Assembly: GCA_902798915.1 (NCBI GenBank) | Contig: CADBYM010000031.1 | Location: 1-40,172 of the forward strand | Reading direction: 5' to 3' | DNA: 40,172 nucleotides | Origin: an uncultured Coriobacteriaceae bacterium | GTDB taxonomy: Bacteria > Actinomycetota > Coriobacteriia > Coriobacteriales > Atopobiaceae | Shown here: positions 26,411-33,905 of the stretch, piece by piece | Numbering within the stretch: position 1 is the first letter of the stretch | Layout: each line of letters starts with the position of its first letter | Translations under genes and position numbers: made by a program | Notes under the pieces: model-generated | The model's input: the letters and a program-made list of their open reading frames with translations, nothing else | The model's database searches: none | Told to the model about the DNA's origin: nothing

Positions 26411-27675
26411 GACGCGTCTTCCCACCCGTTCCACGACGAGGTGTCCTGCTTGTCGCTGCGATGCCGACGCGGGTAACGGGGCGTCCCCGAATCCACTATC
26501 GCTGCAGCAATCTGCTCGTTGCCCCACAGCGACGACATCATGCCTGGCCAGTACGTCTGGAACGAGATGTAGCTCTCGCTCACGCGCGACGCCCATGCCT
26601 TCGCGTCGCTGCGTGCATGCAACCATACATGGAAGTATTCTGAGCGCTCAGGCCCGGCAATCGCACGCAGCAACGAGGTGAGGAAGATGCGCTTGTAGAC
26701 CTCCTCGGTTATCCAAGGCGCCGGATATGGCTGCAGCGAGTCCGGAGTGATCGGTCGATACCCGATGCGATGGTTCACCACGTCGAGCTTCGCCACCTCA
26801 TAGGTCCAGCGGTACACGTCCTGCATGAAGCGACTGGCATGCGAGGGCGTCTTGGGCGGCAAGTGACGTACGGCCCACTGGTTGTCGAACCAAACATCAA
26901 GCCCGTTCATGCGCAGGTTGAAGAGGTAGTCCAGGTCCTCGCCACGTGTGATGTAAGGATCGAAGGCCACATGACAGAACGCATCGGCATACAGCGCAAA
27001 GCATCCACCGCACACGTAGTTGGAGCGCGAGATGCGCGTGGCGCTCTGGGCGTGACGCATCCACTCGTTGAACTCGGACTTCTTCGTCCAGTGCCGGTCA
27101 CACCAGCGCGTGGTGGCCTCGTCGGCATAGCAGGAACCGTTGCGGTCAAAGAAGTACCCCGTCTTTGCCGAGACGGGCAAGTCTTGCCGGGTAAGGAGGC
27201 CAAGTCCGTAGACGGCATCGATGAGGAAATTCTCGTCAAGGGCCACCTCGTCGTCATCCATAAACACGACCACGTCGTGACCGAGAACGGCAGCCACCAC
27301 CAAGCCCATGTTGCGAATCGCCCCATACCCACGCAGCGAGACTGGCTCACCCTCCATCTTGGGCGCCACCACGTGAATGGCGTTCTGAATCACCTTGGCC
27401 TCTGTGTTGCCAATGATGAGCGGATTGAGGTTGGGATGTGTGGAGCAGATGCCATTTACCCGTGCGCGTGCTGCGTCCGCACAGTTTGGCGGAGCAACCA
27501 GCAACACAACCACACGGAGTATGCCGCGCACCTGCTCGAGTGAGTCGAGACAGGTCTCGAGTTCAGGCACTGGTTTGGCTATGGGAGTGGCGTGATCGTA
27601 GGTACCGACCTCGCCCATGCCAGCAGGATCGTCGTTCTCGGCCCAGTACGTGGGGATGACGATGACGGGGTTCAC
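26407..27675 (-). CDS. GT-A family glycosyltransferase
   Basis: A 422-residue soluble glycosyltransferase resembling family 2. The N-terminus has VIVIPTYWAE, the metal-binding motif is FMDDDEVALDE, and a later GEDLDYLFNLR fits the catalytic-base region. There are no membrane helices, so it probably acts in the cytoplasm. The GTG start at 27675 directly abuts the stop of the QueT-like gene (TAGGTG), with GAGGAGG about 12 bases upstream. Its stop overlaps the kinase start. The sugar donor and acceptor cannot be read from sequence. Confidence 0.78.
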   Translation of the reverse strand: MNPVIVIPTYWAENDDPAGMGEVGTYDHATPIAKPVPELETCLDSLEQVRGILRVVVLLVAPPNCADAARARVNGICSTHPNLNPLIIGNTEAKVIQNAIHVVAPKMEGEPVSLRGYGAIRNMGLVVAAVLGHDVVVFMDDDEVALDENFLIDAVYGLGLLTRQDLPVSAKTGYFFDRNGSCYADEATTRWCDRHWTKKSEFNEWMRHAQSATRISRSNYVCGGCFALYADAFCHVAFDPYITRGEDLDYLFNLRMNGLDVWFDNQWAVRHLPPKTPSHASRFMQDVYRWTYEVAKLDVVNHRIGYRPITPDSLQPYPAPWITEEVYKRIFLTSLLRAIAGPERSEYFHVWLHARSDAKAWASRVSESYISFQTYWPGMMSSLWGNEQIAAAIVDSGTPRYPRRHRSDKQDTSSWNGWEDAS

Positions 27676-28278
27676 CTAGCTCTGCGCCTCCTCAGGTTTG
27701 AAGGGACCTGTTGCGTTGTCGGTTGAGGGCTGTTCCGCCAAGGGCGTCCGAGCGAGCGCATGGCACAGCGGAAGCCCCAACAAGTACATTACCGCAGCCT
27801 CACCGATTCCGGTTGCCACAAATCCAAACAGATACATCAGAAGATACGCACCTTCGAGGTCAATCGAGGTGAAGGGGATCGTATAGAAGCCAAGTCCTTG
27901 CAGCATGAAGGGCAGGTACGCCGGCACGATGAGGGCGTTGGCAAGCACGGGCCCCGCCACCGCAAGGGCAGGGCGACGACGGAAGTGCCACGAGAAGAGC
28001 GCACCCAGGGCCGTTGCCATAGAACCAAACACCACGTCAAGCAGACCAAGCGTTCCCACGCCGGAAAGCGCGATGTTTGCGACATTCGCGATGACGCAAC
28101 CTAGGGTGAGACCGGGTACCGCATCCGCCGTGAAGAGCGCAAGCATCGTAAGTGCCTCCGAGATGCGAAACTGGATGGGCCCCCACGCCATCCACCCAAG
28201 GAACAGTATGACCACAAGCGTAGTTCCCGCATAGACCGCTGCGATCATGGCAATGCGCGCGATGCGACGTGTATCCAC
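27676..28278 (-). CDS. QueT-type ECF transporter S component
   Basis: A 200-residue membrane protein with about five to six hydrophobic helices, resembling the QueT family of substrate-binding ECF components that are thought to take up queuosine precursors. FRISEALTMLALFTADAVPGLTLGCVIANV is the recognisable core (in two halves around residues 40-70). I start at the GTG at 28278 (AAGGAG seven bases upstream); an ATG 19 codons earlier adds a polar tail without a site. I found no preQ1 riboswitch upstream. It is the first gene of a four-gene chain with the glycosyltransferase, kinase and regulator. Confidence 0.78.
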   Translation of the reverse strand: MDTRRIARIAMIAAVYAGTTLVVILFLGWMAWGPIQFRISEALTMLALFTADAVPGLTLGCVIANVANIALSGVGTLGLLDVVFGSMATALGALFSWHFRRRPALAVAGPVLANALIVPAYLPFMLQGLGFYTIPFTSIDLEGAYLLMYLFGFVATGIGEAAVMYLLGLPLCHALARTPLAEQPSTDNATGPFKPEEAQS

Positions 28279-28358
28279 TGGGACACTCCTTAGGTTCGTA
28301 AAAGGGGGTTTTGATTCTACATCACGGCGCAGCAAAAGTCTGCGTGGAATGGGACCGA

Positions 28359-29000
28359 CTATCCACGTCGTCCCCTGCGCTTGAGCAGCTTCCGATAGCT
28401 CTGTGCAAACTTGACAGCACGTTCCCCACCGCGGTCGCTTGCCGGCACCACTCCATGCTCGTCGGACACGAGGAACACCTCATCTCCCACAAAGCCTCGA
28501 CGCTCTGCCTCACGAAGCAAAGCCTCGTCCCGATACACCGGCATACCCATCGTGCGCGCCAAGTCCGAGACGAGCGTGGAGGCACCTGACGCTGCGAACT
28601 CGCTCGAACTACCCCATACGAGTCCGTCACGTTGTGCGAGCCATAATTCCTCGGGGGCGACCTTCGTGCTCTGTGCTTCGCGATACGAACCCTGCGCACG
28701 CAGAAGCAGGTCATTCGCAGAGGTCCTGCTCAGCTGACGATAGGGGCCGACCGAAAGTGCGGAGGCACCCGACTCGTCGATGACGAGCATCAGCACACCG
28801 TCAGGACACTCGAGCGTCGCCTCATCGAGTCCCCACTCTATGCGCTGCTTGACCCATGCCACCAACGCGGTTGGCAGTCGCTTACCGCCGACCTCGCGCG
28901 CGGCCAACGCCCGCAGGTGCCGATTCTCGAGTGGCAGCACTCCATTGGCAAGTCGCCACCTGCACACAAGCGCTGGCCTTCCCAACTTGAATTCTCCCAT
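28359..29000 (-). CDS. hypothetical protein, possible class-IV aminotransferase relic
   Basis: A 213-residue protein I do not firmly recognise. Its second half follows the order of fold-type IV PLP enzymes: a run ending RTSANDLLL (residues 92-100), then EELWLAQRDGLVWGSSSEF, then a LARTMGMPVYRDEALLRE helix and DEVFLVSDEHGVVP. In active members the first segment has the PLP Lys, which here is Arg92. The N-terminal domain is shorter than normal. If the resemblance is right it is a catalytically dead or repurposed relative. The ATG at 29000 follows AAGGAGG; an ATG at 29024 is possible. Confidence 0.5.
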   Translation of the reverse strand: MGEFKLGRPALVCRWRLANGVLPLENRHLRALAAREVGGKRLPTALVAWVKQRIEWGLDEATLECPDGVLMLVIDESGASALSVGPYRQLSRTSANDLLLRAQGSYREAQSTKVAPEELWLAQRDGLVWGSSSEFAASGASTLVSDLARTMGMPVYRDEALLREAERRGFVGDEVFLVSDEHGVVPASDRGGERAVKFAQSYRKLLKRRGRRG

Positions 29001-29087
29001 GGGTCCTCCTTCGTCCTTGGGCATTGTAGCAAACGAAGGGGACACATCTATCCCGCAGCGTGGCCCCTCATGTATCACCTTGCAACA

Positions 29088-29118
29088 CAAAAAAGGAGCA
29101 CGTCCGAAGACGTGCTCC
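29088..29118 (-). terminator. nifJ terminator
   Basis: Minus strand GGAGCACGTC - TTCG - GACGTGCTCC, a perfect 10-bp stem closed by a UUCG tetraloop, followed by a run of seven U. One of the strongest terminators in the window. Confidence 0.93.
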
Positions 29119-29156
29119 CTGACCGTACGTCAAAGGGGATTATCCCTCACGCACGA

Positions 29157-32100
29157 TTACACCTCGGCGTAGAGGTCCTTGAGCTTGAGCAGGTGCTCGT
29201 AGCGCTCAATCGCGGCCTGCTCGTTGCGCTCGAAGAGCTCGGTCGCGCGCTCGGGGAACTCACGGGTGAGGCGGTTGTAGCGAGCCTCATTGAGGAGGAA
29301 CTCCTGGTAGCCGCCCGCCGGCGCCTTGGAGGTAAGGGTGAACTTCTTGCCCTTGGGAGCAGCGGGGTTGAAGGTGAAGAGGTTCCAGTAACCGCACTCG
29401 ACAGCCTTCTTCATCTCGTCCTGGCAGTGGGTCATGCCGCCCTTGATGGAGTGCATCTCGCAGGGGCTGTAGCCGATGATGAGGGACGGGCCATCATAGG
29501 CCTCGGCCTCCTGGATGGCCTTGAGGGTCTGAGCGGGGTTGGCACCCATGGCAACCTGTGCGACGTACACGTAGCCATAGCTCATCGCAATCTCGGCGAG
29601 GGACTTCTTCTTGATCTCCTTGCCTGCTGCCGCAAACTGAGCCACCTGGCCGATGTTGGAGGCCTTGGAAGCCTGGCCGCCGGTGTTGGAGTAGACCTCG
29701 GTGTCGAAGACAAAGACGTTCACGTTGTTGCCGGAGGCAAGCACGTGGTCGAGTCCGCCGAAGCCGATGTCGTATGCCCAGCCGTCACCGCCGAAGATCC
29801 AGAAGGACTTCTTGGTGAGGTAGGCCTTATCGGCGAGAATTGCCTTGGCGGCGTCGGAGCCATCGGCCTCGAGCAGCTCGATGAGGGCTGCGGCGGTCTT
29901 CTTGGACTCCTCGGCGTCGTTGAGCGAAGCCTTCCAAGCCTCAACGGCTGCCTTGGCCTCGTCGGTTGCGGCCCAAGCCTCGAGCTGCGTGGCAACCTTG
30001 TTCTGGACGGCCTTGTAGCCAAGCTCCATGCCCAGACCATGCTCGGCGTTGTCCTCGAAGAGGGAGTTGTTCCACGCGGGACCATGGCCCTCGGCGTTGG
30101 TGGTGTAGGGGCTGGTGGCTGCGGGGTTGCCCCAGATGGAGGAGCAGCCAGTGGCGTTGGAGATGAACATGCGGTCGCCGGCGACCTGGGTCACGAGGCG
30201 AGCATAGGCGGTCTCGGCGCAGCCTGCGCAGGAGCCAGAGAACTCAAGCAGCGGTTTCTTGAACTGGATGCCCTTGAGGTTGGCAGCAACGGCGCCTTCC
30301 TTCTCGGTGACGTTGGCGACGCAGTAGTCGAACACGGCCTGCTGGTCGAGCTCTTCCTCCTGGCCGACCATGGTGAGGGCACCCTTGGGGCACACGCCGG
30401 CGCAGACGCCGCAGCCCATGCAGTCGAGCGGGCTGATGGCCATAGTGAACTTCATGCCCGGGAACTTCTTGGGCGGCATCATGGGCTTGGTGCGCATCTG
30501 CTCGGGAGCAGCGGCAACCTCGGCCTCGTCGAGGGCCATCGGGCGGATGGTTGCGTGCGGGCAAACGTTGGCGCAGGTGTTGCACTCGATGCACTTGGAC
30601 TCATCCCAGTGCGGGACGAAGACGGCCACACCGCGCTTCTCGTATGCGGAGGCGCCGAGCTCGAACTGACCGTCGGCGATGTCCTTGAAGGCAGAGACGG
30701 GCAGGCTGTCGCCATCCATCATGTCGATAGGATTGAGAAGCTCGCGCACCTGCTTGACGATGGCCTCACGACCCTCGAGCGGGATGATGACATCCTCGTC
30801 GGTGGCAGTCTTCCAGCTCTCGGGAATCTCAATCTCCTTGAAGGCGGTGGCACCGGCGTCGATGGCGCGCCAGTTGGCCTCGACGATGTTCATGCCCTTC
30901 TTGGCGTAGGAGTATTCGGCAGCATCCTTCATGTACTGGATGGCCTCCTCCGCAGGCAGCACGTTGGCCAGTGCGAAGAACGCGGACTGAAGGATGGTGT
31001 TGGTGCGCTTGCCCATGCCGACCTCGAGGGCAAGGTCGATGGCGTTGATGAGCACGACGTGGATGTCGTTGTTGGCGATGTAGCGCTTGGCCTCGGCGTT
31101 GAGGTGCTTGTCAAGATCCTCCACGTCCCACTGGCAGTTGATGAGGAAGGTGCCACCAGGCTTGACGTCGCGAACCATCTTGAAGCCCTTGACGATGTAG
31201 CTGGGGTTGTGGCAGGCCACGAAGTCGGCCTTGTTCACATAGTACGGCGAACGGATGGGGCTGTCGCCAAAGCGCAGATGCGAGACGGTGACGCCGCCGG
31301 TCTTCTTGGAGTCATACTGGAAGTAGGCCTGGACGTACTTGTCGGTGTGGTCGCCGATGATCTTGATGGAGTTCTTGTTGGCGCCAACGGTTCCGTCGCC
31401 GCCGATGCCCCAGAACTTGCACTCGATGGTGGAAGGATCGGCAGTGTTGGGCGCGTCCGTAGGCTCGTCGAGCGAGAGGTTGGTGACGTCGTCCACGATG
31501 CCGAGCACGAACTCACGCTTGGGCTCGTCCTTCTTGAGCTCGTCGTACACGGCAAAGGCGCTTGCGGGAGGCGTGTCCTTGGAGCCGAGGCCATAGCGGC
31601 CACCGATGACCTTGATGCCACAGACGTTGCCCTCAAACAGCGAGGTCACGACGTCTTGGTACAGAGGCTCGCCAATGGAGCCGGGCTCCTTGGTGCGGTC
31701 CACCACTGCGATGGCCTTGACGGTCTTGGGCAGTGCGGCGATGAAGTGCTCGACGGACCAGGGGCGATACAGGCGAACCTTGACCAGACCGACCTTCTCG
31801 CCGTGGGCATTGAGGTAGTCCACGACCTCTTCGAGCACGTCGCAGAACGAACCCATGCACACGACCACGCGGTCGGCGTCTTCGGCACCGTAGTAATCGA
31901 ACAGGTGGTAGTTGGTGCCGAGCTTCTCGTTGACCTGGTTCATGTAGTCCTCGACGACTGCGGGCAGCGCGTCGTAGGTGCTGTTGCAGGCCTCACGGTG
32001 CTGGAAGAAGATGTCGCCGTTCTCGTGGCTACCACGGGCAGCGGGGTGCTCAGGGTTAAGGGCGTGATCGCGGAACGCCTGGACGGCGTCCATGTCCACC

Positions 32101-32681
32101 ATGTCCTTGAGGTCCTCGTAGTCCCACATGGCGACCTTCTGGATCTCGTGCGAGGTGCGGAATCCGTCGAAGAAGTTCAGGAACGGCGTGCGACCCTTGA
32201 TGGCAGAAAGGTGAGCGACGGCAGAAAGGTCCATGACCTCCTGGACGTTGCCTTCAGCGAGCATGGCGAAGCCAGTCTGGCGACAAGCCATGACGTCGGA
32301 GTGATCGCCAAAGATGTTCAGCGCGTGGCTGGAAACGGTACGAGCGCTGACGTGGAACACGGAAGGCAGCTGCTCGCCTGCGATCTTGTACATGTTGGGA
32401 ATCATGAGCAGCAGACCCTGCGACGCCGTGTAGGTGGTCGTGAGGGCACCAGTGCCCAACGAGCCGTGCACGGTACCAGCGGCGCCGGCCTCAGACTCCA
32501 TCTCGATAACCTTAACAGGCGTACCAAAGATGTTCTTCTGGCCCTTGGCTGCCCACTGGTCGACGTAGTCGGCCATAGGGCTGGACGGCGTGATCGGGTA
32601 GATGCCCGCCACCTCGGTAAACGCGTACGACACCCATGCCGCGGCGTTGTTACCGTCCATGGACTTGAATTTTCTCGCCAT
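29157..32681 (-). CDS. nifJ: pyruvate:ferredoxin (flavodoxin) oxidoreductase
   Basis: A single-chain, 1174-residue enzyme that oxidises pyruvate to acetyl-CoA and CO2 and passes electrons to ferredoxin. Domains run in the standard order: the N-terminal pyrimidine-binding domain (GIYPITPSSPM), the gamma-like domain, two 4Fe-4S clusters (CIECNTCANVCP from Cys697 and CMGCGVCAGVCP from Cys754), and the TPP/Mg domain with GDGWAYDIGFGGLDH near residue 960. Its presence indicates strictly anaerobic fermentation. The ATG at 32681 has AAGGAGAGG. Its codon bias produces a very long spurious open frame on the opposite strand. Confidence 0.98.
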   Translation of the reverse strand: MARKFKSMDGNNAAAWVSYAFTEVAGIYPITPSSPMADYVDQWAAKGQKNIFGTPVKVIEMESEAGAAGTVHGSLGTGALTTTYTASQGLLLMIPNMYKIAGEQLPSVFHVSARTVSSHALNIFGDHSDVMACRQTGFAMLAEGNVQEVMDLSAVAHLSAIKGRTPFLNFFDGFRTSHEIQKVAMWDYEDLKDMVDMDAVQAFRDHALNPEHPAARGSHENGDIFFQHREACNSTYDALPAVVEDYMNQVNEKLGTNYHLFDYYGAEDADRVVVCMGSFCDVLEEVVDYLNAHGEKVGLVKVRLYRPWSVEHFIAALPKTVKAIAVVDRTKEPGSIGEPLYQDVVTSLFEGNVCGIKVIGGRYGLGSKDTPPASAFAVYDELKKDEPKREFVLGIVDDVTNLSLDEPTDAPNTADPSTIECKFWGIGGDGTVGANKNSIKIIGDHTDKYVQAYFQYDSKKTGGVTVSHLRFGDSPIRSPYYVNKADFVACHNPSYIVKGFKMVRDVKPGGTFLINCQWDVEDLDKHLNAEAKRYIANNDIHVVLINAIDLALEVGMGKRTNTILQSAFFALANVLPAEEAIQYMKDAAEYSYAKKGMNIVEANWRAIDAGATAFKEIEIPESWKTATDEDVIIPLEGREAIVKQVRELLNPIDMMDGDSLPVSAFKDIADGQFELGASAYEKRGVAVFVPHWDESKCIECNTCANVCPHATIRPMALDEAEVAAAPEQMRTKPMMPPKKFPGMKFTMAISPLDCMGCGVCAGVCPKGALTMVGQEEELDQQAVFDYCVANVTEKEGAVAANLKGIQFKKPLLEFSGSCAGCAETAYARLVTQVAGDRMFISNATGCSSIWGNPAATSPYTTNAEGHGPAWNNSLFEDNAEHGLGMELGYKAVQNKVATQLEAWAATDEAKAAVEAWKASLNDAEESKKTAAALIELLEADGSDAAKAILADKAYLTKKSFWIFGGDGWAYDIGFGGLDHVLASGNNVNVFVFDTEVYSNTGGQASKASNIGQVAQFAAAGKEIKKKSLAEIAMSYGYVYVAQVAMGANPAQTLKAIQEAEAYDGPSLIIGYSPCEMHSIKGGMTHCQDEMKKAVECGYWNLFTFNPAAPKGKKFTLTSKAPAGGYQEFLLNEARYNRLTREFPERATELFERNEQAAIERYEHLLKLKDLYAEV

Positions 32682-32927
32682 GTCCTCTCCTTCTCGATCA
32701 TTGACGACCCACGCTCCCTCGCGTAGGCCATACTCACACGCTTATAATCATAACACCATCGACGCGCTCCTGAGGGCTTTGCGCGTTTGTGGAGGAAAAT
32801 GCGAGGAACTCAAGGCTGCTCACGGGGCACAACCTCATGACCCTGAGGGATGGCCCGGTGGCGCACGCAGTCTGTCGCTATGACGCGTTGCCCCATGGAC
32901 CAGCGGTAGGCGAAATCGGGAGGACAA

Positions 32928-33872
32928 ATGAACATAGAGGTCGTCGGTCGATTTGCTCCCACTCCCTCGGGACGCATGCACGCGGGCAACGTGTTTGCCG
33001 CGCTGATGGCATGGCTGGCGGTGCGTTCGGCAGGCGGTCGCATGGTGCTGCGCATCGAGGACCTAGACCCGCGGGCGCATCGCCCCGAAGCGGCCCAGCT
33101 TCTCATAGACGACCTTCGTTGGCTGGGCCTCGACTGGGACGAGGGACCTCACTGGCAGAGCAAGCGCATTGAGGTGTATGCCGAGGCCATCGCACGACTC
33201 GATGAGCAGGGACTTCTTTACCCGTGCTTCTGCACGCGCGCGGAGCTGCACGCCGCATCGGCCCCACACGCCTCGGATGGAACGTACGTGTATGCGGGCA
33301 CCTGCCGAAACCTTTCTCCCGCTGAGGTCATCGCGCGCTCCGCACGCCGTGCCCCCGCGACGCGCCTACGCGTGCCCGACGCGACGGATCCCGCAGGCAC
33401 CATCGAGTTCTGCGATCTCGTGTGTGGCAAGCATGCAGAGAATCTCGCGCGTGAGTGCGGTGACTTCCTCGTGCGCCGCAGTGATGGGGTAATCGCCTAT
33501 CAGCTAGCCGTAGTGATCGACGACGCACTCATGGGCGTCAACCAAGTCGTTCGCGGCAACGACCTCCTAGGTTCGGTGGCGCGGCAGATCTACCTCCAGC
33601 GACTGCTCGGCTATGAACAGCCCACGTATGCCCATGTGCCCCTTTTGGTCGCACCCGACGGCCGACGCCTCTCCAAACGCGACCGCGACCTTGACCTTGG
33701 CGAGATTCGCGCCCGCGACACAGGGCCAGAGCAACTGCTCGGCAGGCTTGCCACCGCGGTGGGGCTAGCCGAGGAAGGCGAGCGCATGCGTGCCGACCAG
33801 CTTGTGGAGCGGTTCTCGTGGGACGTCGTGCGGACACATGCAGAGAGGAACGTGGTGTTCGCCTCCCGATGA
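32928..33872 (+). CDS. gluQ: glutamyl-Q tRNA(Asp) synthetase
   Basis: A 314-residue paralogue of the glutamyl-tRNA synthetase catalytic domain without the anticodon-binding domain. It attaches glutamate to queuosine in tRNA(Asp). Visible are the HIGH-like APTPSGRMHAGN (10-21), the zinc ligands Cys100, Cys102, Tyr122 and Cys126, and the KMSKS-like LSKRD (248-252). The ATG has GGGAGG four bases upstream. Together with the QueT-like transporter 5 kb away it suggests this organism uses queuosine. A TATAAT hexamer (32743-32748) lies in the divergent spacer to nifJ without a clear -35. Confidence 0.9.
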   Translation: MNIEVVGRFAPTPSGRMHAGNVFAALMAWLAVRSAGGRMVLRIEDLDPRAHRPEAAQLLIDDLRWLGLDWDEGPHWQSKRIEVYAEAIARLDEQGLLYPCFCTRAELHAASAPHASDGTYVYAGTCRNLSPAEVIARSARRAPATRLRVPDATDPAGTIEFCDLVCGKHAENLARECGDFLVRRSDGVIAYQLAVVIDDALMGVNQVVRGNDLLGSVARQIYLQRLLGYEQPTYAHVPLLVAPDGRRLSKRDRDLDLGEIRARDTGPEQLLGRLATAVGLAEEGERMRADQLVERFSWDVVRTHAERNVVFASR

Positions 33873-33905
33873 CGGTGGCGGAGTTGACCGCTCGCCCCAA
33901 CAGGC

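Noticed and set aside
28279..28358. preQ1 riboswitch upstream of the QueT-like gene
   Set aside because: I looked for the short preQ1-I pattern (AGAGGTTC stem and A-rich tail before the ribosome-binding site) and did not find it; only a weak hairpin is present.
28917..32726. A 1269-codon open frame on the plus strand
   Set aside because: It is exactly antisense to nifJ, whose protein is unambiguous. The open frame results from the strong codon bias of nifJ, and the translated product is low-complexity (runs of G, V, L, D, H) with no recognisable domain.
32743..32748. TATAAT on the plus strand as a firm gluQ promoter
   Set aside because: The hexamer is perfect, but no -35 lies 16-18 bases upstream and it is about 180 bases from the gene, so I mention it only as a possibility.
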